Assembly: GCA_963739375.1 (NCBI GenBank) | Contig: CAVUAF010000007.1 | Location: 25,303-89,302 of the forward strand | Reading direction: 5' to 3' | DNA: 64,000 nucleotides | Source of the DNA: CAVUAF01 sp963739375 | GTDB taxonomy: Bacteria; Acidobacteriota; Terriglobia; Terriglobales; Acidobacteriaceae | Shown here: positions 17,412 to 24,062 of the stretch, one piece after another | Layout of the letters: each line of letters starts with the position of its first letter | Position numbering within the stretch: the stretch's first letter is position 1 | Made by a program: the position numbers and the translations under genes | Notes under the pieces: model-generated | Database searches by the model: none | Told to the model about the DNA's origin: nothing | Seen by the model: only the letters and a program-made list of their open reading frames with translations

Positions 17412-19241
17412 TCACCGCGTCAGCATGATGAGCCCGCCGTTCTGTGGCGGCAGGCTGAGGAGGCGCGGCGTAATCGAGATGAGCAGTTCGTCCTCGTCGT
17501 GCTCCTTGTGTTCGCTGCTGAACAGCCGGCCGACGGTGGGCAAGCGTCCGAGGCCCGGCAGCCCGCTCAGGTTGCGCTGGTCGCTGCGCGTCAGCGATCC
17601 CGCCACGAACCCCGCTTCGCCCTCCTTCAGCGTCATGCTGCCGTTGTAGGTGCGGGTCGCGATCACGGGCACGCCGTTGAACGCTTCCCCGGTCAAGGTC
17701 TTGATCTCGAGTTCCAGCTTGAGGGTGACGTCGCCATCGCCGTGGATGGCAGGCGTGGCCTTCACGTCGACCCCGAGGTTCTCGTAGTTAAACGACGGGA
17801 AGGGCGTCTGGAAGCTGTTGTTCTGGATGACCTGCGAGATGGCCGAGGTGTTGAAGATGGGGGCGAAGGTGGCGTTCAGGATGGGATACCGGCTGCCCAC
17901 CTGGAAGGTGGCGGGGGCGTTGTGCATGGCGCGCAGCATGAAATGCTCGAGCGTCCGCACCTCGCTGGAGTTGAACAGCGCGGACACCGTGGCCGGCGGG
18001 ATCACCAGCCCCATGCGGGTGAGTCCGCCGCCGAAGGTCGCGAACGGGGTGTTGAAGATTGAGTTCTGCTGGTTCTGCAGCTGCCCCAGCAGCCCTTGCA
18101 GCGCCTGCGTGTTGGCCTGGTTGATGCCGCCGCTGGTAAAGAGCTGGTTGATGAGGTCCTGGGTGTTGCCTTGTCCCAGCGTCAGCGCGGCCGTGGTGGC
18201 GTTGAACATCTGGAACTGCAGCGGCAGGTTGACGCCCAGCTCGCGCAGCGCGGTGCGCGAGACCTCGTAGAAGCGCACGTCGAGCATGACCTGCGGCGGC
18301 CCCTGCTGCAATTGCTCCAGCCACTCGGCGGCGGCGTCCACGATGCGCCGCGGCGCCCGCACCGTGATGGCGTGCTGCTGCGGCGCCGGCGTCATGAAGC
18401 GCACGTCGAACAAGACGCGGAAGGCGCTCACGATGTCGTTCATTTCCTGCGTGCTGATGGTGTCGGAGAGGTAGAAGGTCTCCAGGATGAGGGGCTCGCG
18501 GTCGCGCCGCGCTTCGTTGGTGTCGGGGAAAACGTGCGCTGCGCGCGGCCCCTCGGGCACGACAAAGGTGTGCGTGGCGTGCTCCAGCGCCGCCAGCACG
18601 GTCGCGAAGTCGGCATCGCCGATGTCGAAGCGCAGCGGCCGCGAGATCACCGCCGGGTCCAGCACCACGTCGATGCCGAAGGCCTTCAGCGTCTGGGTGA
18701 CGACGCTCTGCGTGTCGCCGCGCAAATGAAGCTCGCGCGGCCCGGGTTGCGGTTGCAGGCGGACGGCGACGGATTCCGCGACCCGGCGCAGTGCCGCCGC
18801 CTCGGGCGCGGGCGGGACCACGGCCTGCAACTGCGATGCCGCAAAAGCGTTTTGCGGATCGAGAGCGAGCGCGGCGCGGAACTCCGCCTCCGCCTCGATG
18901 TCGCGCCCCTGCTCGCGCGCCCGGTTGCCGCGCTGCACGTGGTCGAGTACCAGCGCCTGGCGCTCCAGCTCGCGCGCCGCCGCAAATTCCACGTTGCGCG
19001 GCACCAGGCCGGAAGCTTGCTGGAAGGCGTCGAGGGCCGCCTCGCGGTTGCCGTAAGAGTGCAGGCGCACGCCACGGCGGAAGAGGTCGCGCGCCAGCTT
19101 CATCTCGCCGGCGGCGACGCCGCAGTCGGTGCTGGCGGCGGTGAGGCAGGGTGGCGCCGGCGCGGCCGCTTTGTCAGCGCCCATGGCAGCCGCGGCCACG
19201 AGCAACGTGGCGGCGATGAGCCGGCAGCGTCTCCCATCCAT
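17412..19241 (-). CDS. Secretin (GspD/PilQ-type) with TPR-like N-terminus
   Basis: 609 residues from Met at 19241, which starts a signal peptide (DGRRCRLIAATLLVAAAAMGA). Residues about 45-135 are helical TPR-like repeats (LHSYGNREAALDAFQQASGLVP, AEAEFRAALALDPQNAF). N-domain-like modules (about 150-320) follow, then a secretin domain (about 330-605) with VDVKATPAIHGDGDVTLKLELEIK, GEAGFVAGSL and an end ELLISITPRLL. Secretins form outer-membrane channels for type II secretion or type IV pili; the partner ATPase and pseudopilins are not here, so the system is unspecified. An earlier Met at 19271 is possible. Confidence 0.85.
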   Translation of the reverse strand: MDGRRCRLIAATLLVAAAAMGADKAAAPAPPCLTAASTDCGVAAGEMKLARDLFRRGVRLHSYGNREAALDAFQQASGLVPRNVEFAAARELERQALVLDHVQRGNRAREQGRDIEAEAEFRAALALDPQNAFAASQLQAVVPPAPEAAALRRVAESVAVRLQPQPGPRELHLRGDTQSVVTQTLKAFGIDVVLDPAVISRPLRFDIGDADFATVLAALEHATHTFVVPEGPRAAHVFPDTNEARRDREPLILETFYLSDTISTQEMNDIVSAFRVLFDVRFMTPAPQQHAITVRAPRRIVDAAAEWLEQLQQGPPQVMLDVRFYEVSRTALRELGVNLPLQFQMFNATTAALTLGQGNTQDLINQLFTSGGINQANTQALQGLLGQLQNQQNSIFNTPFATFGGGLTRMGLVIPPATVSALFNSSEVRTLEHFMLRAMHNAPATFQVGSRYPILNATFAPIFNTSAISQVIQNNSFQTPFPSFNYENLGVDVKATPAIHGDGDVTLKLELEIKTLTGEAFNGVPVIATRTYNGSMTLKEGEAGFVAGSLTRSDQRNLSGLPGLGRLPTVGRLFSSEHKEHDEDELLISITPRLLSLPPQNGGLIMLTR

Positions 19242-19294
19242 GCCATGAAGACGGCCAACCGCGCGAATCATTCCGCAATCCGGGCCTCGGCCGC

Positions 19295-20104
19295 TCATGC
19301 TGGCGGCTCTTGGCGCAGCATGATGCGCTCGATGCGGCGGGCGCGGCCGGTCGCGGGATCGCATTCGACCACCACCGCGCACAGCCGCGGATCGCCCTTG
19401 GCCGGCTCCCAGCGCGACGGCATGTTGGTAAGGAAGCGCGCCAGTACCAGCTCCTTTTCCACGCCGATCACGCCGTCGTAAGGGCCGGTCATGCCGACGT
19501 CGGTGATGTAGGCCGTGCCCTTGGGGAGCACCATCTCGTCCGCGGTGGGCACGTGGGTGTGGGTGCCCACGACGGCGGTGACGCGGCCGTCGAGGTACCA
19601 GCCCATGGCGATCTTCTCCGACGTAGCCTCGGCGTGCATGTCGAGCAGGATGACCTTCGCCTGGATGCGCGCGAGCAGCGCGTCGGCCACGCGAAACGGG
19701 TCATCGTTGTTGGCCATGAAGACGCGCCCTTGCAGGTTGAGGACGGCAAACGGCACGCCGGCGCGGGTGGTGCCTTCGAAGACGCCCAGGCCGGGCGTGC
19801 CCGCGGGGTAATTGGCGGGGCGCAGCACCCGCCGCGGGTTTTCCTTGAAGCCGTTGCGGCCCAGCTGCAGCCACTCGATCAGCTCGCGCCGGTCCCAGAC
19901 GTGGTTGCCGGTGGTGAGCACCTCGATGCCGAGGTCGAACAGGTCGTCGGCGATTTGCGGCGTCAGGCCGAAGCCGGCGGCGGCGTTTTCGGCGTTGGCG
20001 ATGACCAGGTCGATGCCGTGCTGCGCCATGAGCGGGCGCAGGTGCTCGTGCACCAGGGTGCGGCCGGGGCGGCCGAAGATGTCGCCAATGAAGAGGATCC
20101 GCAT
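19295..20104 (-). CDS. YmdB-family metallophosphoesterase (TIGR00282)
   Basis: 269 residues. Metal-binding motifs of the calcineurin-like family are all present: GDIFGRPGR (residues 6-14), NAENAAAGFG, TTGNHVWDRREL, LLDMHAEATSEK and VGTHTHVPTADE. Characterised YmdB proteins hydrolyse cyclic nucleotides (cAMP, 2',3'-cNMP) in the cytoplasm and affect RNA turnover and biofilm choice. Start MRILFIGD at 20104 was chosen because GGAGAGG precedes it; an ATG six codons upstream overlaps that ribosome site. Lies between the peptide-binding lipoprotein and the secretin genes, probably one transcript. Confidence 0.9.
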   Translation of the reverse strand: MRILFIGDIFGRPGRTLVHEHLRPLMAQHGIDLVIANAENAAAGFGLTPQIADDLFDLGIEVLTTGNHVWDRRELIEWLQLGRNGFKENPRRVLRPANYPAGTPGLGVFEGTTRAGVPFAVLNLQGRVFMANNDDPFRVADALLARIQAKVILLDMHAEATSEKIAMGWYLDGRVTAVVGTHTHVPTADEMVLPKGTAYITDVGMTGPYDGVIGVEKELVLARFLTNMPSRWEPAKGDPRLCAVVVECDPATGRARRIERIMLRQEPPA

Positions 20105-20155
20105 GCGTGCAGGCCTCTCCATCGTAGCAGGGAAGCGCGCGACGTGCGGGGGGCG

Positions 20156-21733
20156 CTACGGCGCCAGTTCGGCCGTGATCAGGAAATCGTAGTTGGCGCT
20201 GTGGCTGAGCTGCAGGTGGCTGACGCGCCGGTTGTGGATGAGGACATTGTCGAAATACCACAGATGGATGTAGGGCAGGTCCTCGTTGAGGATGACCTGC
20301 ACCTCGCGGTAGAGGGCGCGGCGTTTTTCCTGGTCGAGCTCGCGGCGGCCGCGGTCGATGAGTTCATCCACGCGCGGGTTCGCGTAGAAGCCGCGATTGG
20401 CGCGCTTGGGGGCGAACGAAGCGGAGTGGAAGACGTGCTCGAAGATGTCGGGATCCTCGTTGCCGCCGATCCAGCGCAGCCCGGTGAAGAGCTGGAAGTT
20501 GCCTTTCACGATGTCCGCGTACCAGGTGGCAAACTCGTAGGTGTGGATGTCGAGCTGGATGCCGACTGCGCGCAACTGCTGCTGCATCACGGCGGCGACC
20601 AGGCGGTTCGATTCCTCGGTCGAGGTCTTGAGCGCCAGGCGGAAGCGCACGCCGTTGCGCACGGGATAGCCCGCCGCGTCGAGCAGTTGCCGCGCCCGCG
20701 CCGGGTCGTACGGGTAGCGGCGCGCGTCCGGGTTGTAAGCCCAGTGCTGCGCCGGCAGCAGACTGTTGGCCGGCTCGCAGAGGTCGCGCCACAGGTAGTG
20801 CAGGATGGGAGCGCGATCGATGGCGTACGCCAGCGCCTGGCGGACCCGGACATCGCGCAGGATAGGATCGCGCAGGTTGGGCGCCAGGTAGGTGTAGATC
20901 GTGCCCGGCGCGGTCTCCACGGCGAGCGACGGGTCGCCGCGCAGCGCCATCACCATGTCCGCCGTCAGCGCGTTGATGGCGACATCGGCGCTGCCCTTGC
21001 GCAGCTCCAGCGCGCGCGTGGTGGTGTCCGGGACCACGGTAAACACGACGCGCGCAACGCGCGGCGTGCGCGCCGGAAGCCAGTACTGCTCATTGCGCGC
21101 GATCACCACGTCCTTGTCCTGCTCCTGGCTGACGAAGCGAAAGGGGCCGGTGCCGAGGGGCGCGCGATAGAAGTTCTCGTCCGCGCCGTAGGGCACGATG
21201 CCGATGGCGCCGTCCGAGAGGTTCCACAGCAAGGTGGCGTACGGCTCCTTCAGCCGCAGGATGACGGTGAAGTCGTCCGGGGTCTCGATCGCCTGGATGA
21301 GGCGAAAGGTCGGAGTTTTCAGGCTGCGCAGCCTGCCGCTCATCAGCGAGTCCAGCGTCCACTTCACGTCGCGGGCAGTGAGCGCGCGGCCGTCGTGGAA
21401 GCGCACGCCGTGGCGCAGATGGAAGATGTAAGTCTGCGGGTCGGGAATTTCCCAGCGCTCGGCCAGCCACGGCTCCAGGTTGAAGTGCTCGTCGCGATGC
21501 ACCAGGGCATCGAAGAGCAGCTTGTCAATGCGCTCGGACTGCGCGTCCGTCCCCACGCGCGGATCGAGGTTCGTGGGACTCGCCTCGATGATCATGACCA
21601 GGGTGTGGGGATCGGGCTTGCGCGCGCAGCCGAGCGTCAGTGCGAGGAGCAGCGACGTTACCAGGGCGACGCAACAATTGCCGAATTGCCGAACTGCCGA
21701 ATTGCCGAACTGGGGGCGCCACTCGGCAATCAC
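20156..21733 (-). CDS. ABC transporter peptide-binding lipoprotein (SBP_bac_5)
   Basis: 525 residues. The signal segment VALVTSLLLALTLGC ends in a lipobox (Cys near 36). The SBP family 5 body follows: YIFHLRHGVRFHDGRALTARDVKWTLDS, LGTGPFRF and VRQALAYAIDR, as in DppA/OppA. The start is GTG at 21733, overlapping the anmK stop as GTGA. Residues 5-19 (WRPQFGNSAVRQFGN) are encoded by an octamer array, so the N-terminus may have been lengthened by it. No permease or ATPase lies nearby. Its place behind nagZ and anmK suggests a muropeptide or peptide ligand, which is inference. Confidence 0.88.
   Translation of the reverse strand: MIAEWRPQFGNSAVRQFGNCCVALVTSLLLALTLGCARKPDPHTLVMIIEASPTNLDPRVGTDAQSERIDKLLFDALVHRDEHFNLEPWLAERWEIPDPQTYIFHLRHGVRFHDGRALTARDVKWTLDSLMSGRLRSLKTPTFRLIQAIETPDDFTVILRLKEPYATLLWNLSDGAIGIVPYGADENFYRAPLGTGPFRFVSQEQDKDVVIARNEQYWLPARTPRVARVVFTVVPDTTTRALELRKGSADVAINALTADMVMALRGDPSLAVETAPGTIYTYLAPNLRDPILRDVRVRQALAYAIDRAPILHYLWRDLCEPANSLLPAQHWAYNPDARRYPYDPARARQLLDAAGYPVRNGVRFRLALKTSTEESNRLVAAVMQQQLRAVGIQLDIHTYEFATWYADIVKGNFQLFTGLRWIGGNEDPDIFEHVFHSASFAPKRANRGFYANPRVDELIDRGRRELDQEKRRALYREVQVILNEDLPYIHLWYFDNVLIHNRRVSHLQLSHSANYDFLITAELAP
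21676..21715. repeat. Octamer array (AATTGCCG unit, 5 copies)
   Basis: AATTGCCG, AATTGCCG, AACTGCCG, AATTGCCG, AACTGGGG. It lies inside the 5' coding end of the peptide-binding lipoprotein. The same unit is used by the array at 24021. Confidence 0.75.
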
Positions 21734-22884
21734 GGATACGCCACCTTGCCCAGCACCACCGGGCGCGCGGCGCCGGTCGCGGACGGAAGGTTCGACGGCT
21801 GGCGATGCCACGTCTGGTAGGCGAGCACGGCGAAGGCCGCGGCTTCTTTGGCCGCCGAGGGCAAACCAAAATCGTCGCTGCGCCGGATGGTGAGCCCCAG
21901 GGGCTCGAGTTCTGCCGCCAGCATGCGCAGCAGCGTGGGGTTTTCGGCGCCGCCGCCAGAGACGATGAAGTCGTGCCAGCGGCGATCGTTTTCTTGGACG
22001 AAAACGAACCGCCGCACCGCCTCGCCGATGCTGTGGGCGGTGAGCGCGGTCGCGGTCGCGACCACATCTTCCCTGGGTGCGCGCCCGGCGCGGCGCAGGA
22101 ACGCGGTGACAAACTCGCGCCCGAACTCTTCGCGCCCGGCAGTACGCGGTGGCGGCCGCCGGAAAAACCGATGCCGCATCGCCCACGCCAGCAGCGAATC
22201 GAGGACCTGGCCGCGTGCGGCCACGCGCCCGTCGCGGTCGTAGCGGCGGCCGAAAAGCTGCTCCATCGCTTGGTCTATGACCATGTTGCCTGGCCCGGTG
22301 TCGAAGGCGATGACCTCGGCCGGGGCAGCGTGCGGCGGGATCGCCGTCAGGTTGCCGATGCCGCCGAGGTTCTGCACGATGCGCCCGCGCCGCGCATGGC
22401 GGAAGAGCAGGTAGTCGAGGAAGGGGACCAGGGGCGCACCCTTGCCGCCGGCGGCAAGGTCGGCCACGCGGAAATCGCCGACCACGGGGACGCCGAGGCG
22501 CGCGGCCAGCACTGCCGCCTCGCCGGTCTGCCAGGTGGCGCTGATGCGCCGCCCGAGAAAAGACGCGCGCTCGCCCTGGTGGTAAATCGTCTGACCGTGG
22601 CACCCGACCAGCTCCAGCTTGGCGACGCGGGCACGCCGTGCGGCCTTGGCCACCGCTTCCGCGTACAGCTCACCCAGGAGGAAGTTGAGGCGGCCCAGGT
22701 CGGCCACGCTGGCGGCGCACGCATTCATTGCCGCCAGGATGGCGCGGCGGACGGGCGGCGGAAAAGGGAACTCCTGGTGCGCCCGCAGGCGGAAGCGCGT
22801 GCGCACGCCGCGCCCGCGCACGTCGAGCAGCGCGACGTTGATGCCGTCCGCCGAGGTGCCGCTCATCACGCCTGCTACCAGCAT
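21730..22884 (-). CDS. anmK: Anhydro-N-acetylmuramic acid kinase
   Basis: 384 residues, normal length. Start MLVAGVMSGTSADGINVALLD holds the ATP/substrate motif GVMSGTSADG. GCHGQTIYH, GDFRVADLAAGGKGAPLVP, NLGGIGNLT, FDTGPGNM and VSGGGAENP are conserved features of AnmK. It converts 1,6-anhydro-MurNAc to MurNAc-6-phosphate with ATP in the cytoplasm, a step of peptidoglycan recycling. nagZ, which releases the substrate, lies 13 bases upstream. A longer frame runs upstream of the chosen ATG but has no family similarity. Confidence 0.95.
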   Translation of the reverse strand: MLVAGVMSGTSADGINVALLDVRGRGVRTRFRLRAHQEFPFPPPVRRAILAAMNACAASVADLGRLNFLLGELYAEAVAKAARRARVAKLELVGCHGQTIYHQGERASFLGRRISATWQTGEAAVLAARLGVPVVGDFRVADLAAGGKGAPLVPFLDYLLFRHARRGRIVQNLGGIGNLTAIPPHAAPAEVIAFDTGPGNMVIDQAMEQLFGRRYDRDGRVAARGQVLDSLLAWAMRHRFFRRPPPRTAGREEFGREFVTAFLRRAGRAPREDVVATATALTAHSIGEAVRRFVFVQENDRRWHDFIVSGGGAENPTLLRMLAAELEPLGLTIRRSDDFGLPSAAKEAAAFAVLAYQTWHRQPSNLPSATGAARPVVLGKVAYP

Positions 22885-22892
22885 GGTCGACC

Positions 22893-22913
22893 AGGAACTA
22901 GAAACTAGAAACG
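22893..22913. repeat. Heptamer array (AGAAACT unit, 3 copies)
   Basis: AGGAACT, AGAAACT, AGAAACG. The nagZ stop codon is formed within it. Confidence 0.5.
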
Positions 22914-23992
22914 TTCTGGTGCACTTCCTCACGAAACCGGAGGACCGCGTCGCGCAGCTTGCCAACCGAACGCGCGTTCGGTGCGGGAGCGTGTCCCCGC
23001 AGTTCCGGCCTGCGCTTCTTCGCGGCCCGCACACGGCGCGCCCGTTCCCCCACCAGCTGTGCGAATCTCCGGTCGCGCTCGGCCGCGCGCAGCACCGCTT
23101 CGTAGGTGCGCCAGACCTGCTCTTCGCTGTGGCAGACGAGAAACATGTCGGCGCCGGCGCGCAGGGTGGCGATAGCAGCGTCGCCGATGCCCGCCGCCGC
23201 CAGCACCCCGCCCATCTCCAAATCGTCGGCGAGAATGATTCCCCCGTAGCCGATCTTCTTGCGCAGGATGTCGGTCATCCACTTCGCCGAGAGCGACGCC
23301 GGCAGCGGGTCGCGCGTGACCTCGGGATAATTCGCGTGCGCCACCATCACGAACGGCAGCTCGCGGCGCAGCGCGCGATATGGCGCCAGGTCCTCGTCCC
23401 ACATGGCGGCCAATGATTTCCGCACCGCAGGCAGCTCGTGGTGGGTATCGAGCGCCGCCTCGCCCAGGCCGGGGAAATGTTTGCCGCACCCGAGCACACG
23501 CGCCGCCGCCAAGCCACGCAGGAATTCGCGCGCGTAGAGGACGGTGAGGGCCGGGTCGGCGGAGACGACCCGCGAGGCCAGCACCGACGCGGAGGCGGGG
23601 AAGGCCAAATCGAAGACGGGCGCGAAGTCGGTATTGAAGCCGAGGGCGCGCACTTCGTCGCCGATGATGCGGCCGTGGCGGCGGAAGAGCCGGCGTGAAC
23701 CGGTGGCGAAGACCTCGGCGGCGGCGGGCGCGTGCGCCACCACGTCGCGCAGCCGGTCCACCGTGCCGCCTTCGAGGTCCACGCAGAGGAACATTGGTTC
23801 AGCTATGGCGGCGCGGCACTCGCGCAGAAGCTCCCAAGTGGAGCGCGCGCCGGTGATGTTGCGCGCAAACAAGATGACCCCGCCCGGCTGGATGGCACGT
23901 AACACGACCCGCAGCGCCGGCGTCATCTCGGCGCCGGTGAAGCCCATGATGATCAGTTGCCCGGCCGCTGCGCGAAGCTCAGTCCCGGTCAT
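22898..23992 (-). CDS. nagZ: Beta-N-acetylhexosaminidase (glycoside hydrolase family 3)
   Basis: 364 residues. GH3 motifs: the CVDLEGGTVDRL substrate segment, GFNTDFAPVFDL, CGKHFPGLGEA (the family KHFPG motif near residue 170) and ILADDLEMGGV with the catalytic Asp. NagZ removes GlcNAc from GlcNAc-anhydroMurNAc-peptides in the cytoplasm during wall recycling; here it precedes anmK, the next enzyme of that route. The last codons (NVSSF, stop) are encoded by a heptamer array, so the native C-terminus may have been changed. Confidence 0.92.
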   Translation of the reverse strand: MTGTELRAAAGQLIIMGFTGAEMTPALRVVLRAIQPGGVILFARNITGARSTWELLRECRAAIAEPMFLCVDLEGGTVDRLRDVVAHAPAAAEVFATGSRRLFRRHGRIIGDEVRALGFNTDFAPVFDLAFPASASVLASRVVSADPALTVLYAREFLRGLAAARVLGCGKHFPGLGEAALDTHHELPAVRKSLAAMWDEDLAPYRALRRELPFVMVAHANYPEVTRDPLPASLSAKWMTDILRKKIGYGGIILADDLEMGGVLAAAGIGDAAIATLRAGADMFLVCHSEEQVWRTYEAVLRAAERDRRFAQLVGERARRVRAAKKRRPELRGHAPAPNARSVGKLRDAVLRFREEVHQNVSSF

Positions 23993-24020
23993 GGTGTAGT
24001 GATTGTACTGGGAGCGACGC

Positions 24021-24060
24021 GATTGCCGAATTGCCGAACTGCGGAACTGCCGAACTGGGA
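24021..24060. repeat. Octamer array (AACTGCCG/AATTGCCG unit, 5 copies)
   Basis: GATTGCCG, AATTGCCG, AACTGCGG, AACTGCCG, AACTGGGA. It fills most of the mutS-nagZ gap. The unit is the same as at 21676, in the same orientation. Confidence 0.75.
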
Positions 24061-24062
24061 AG

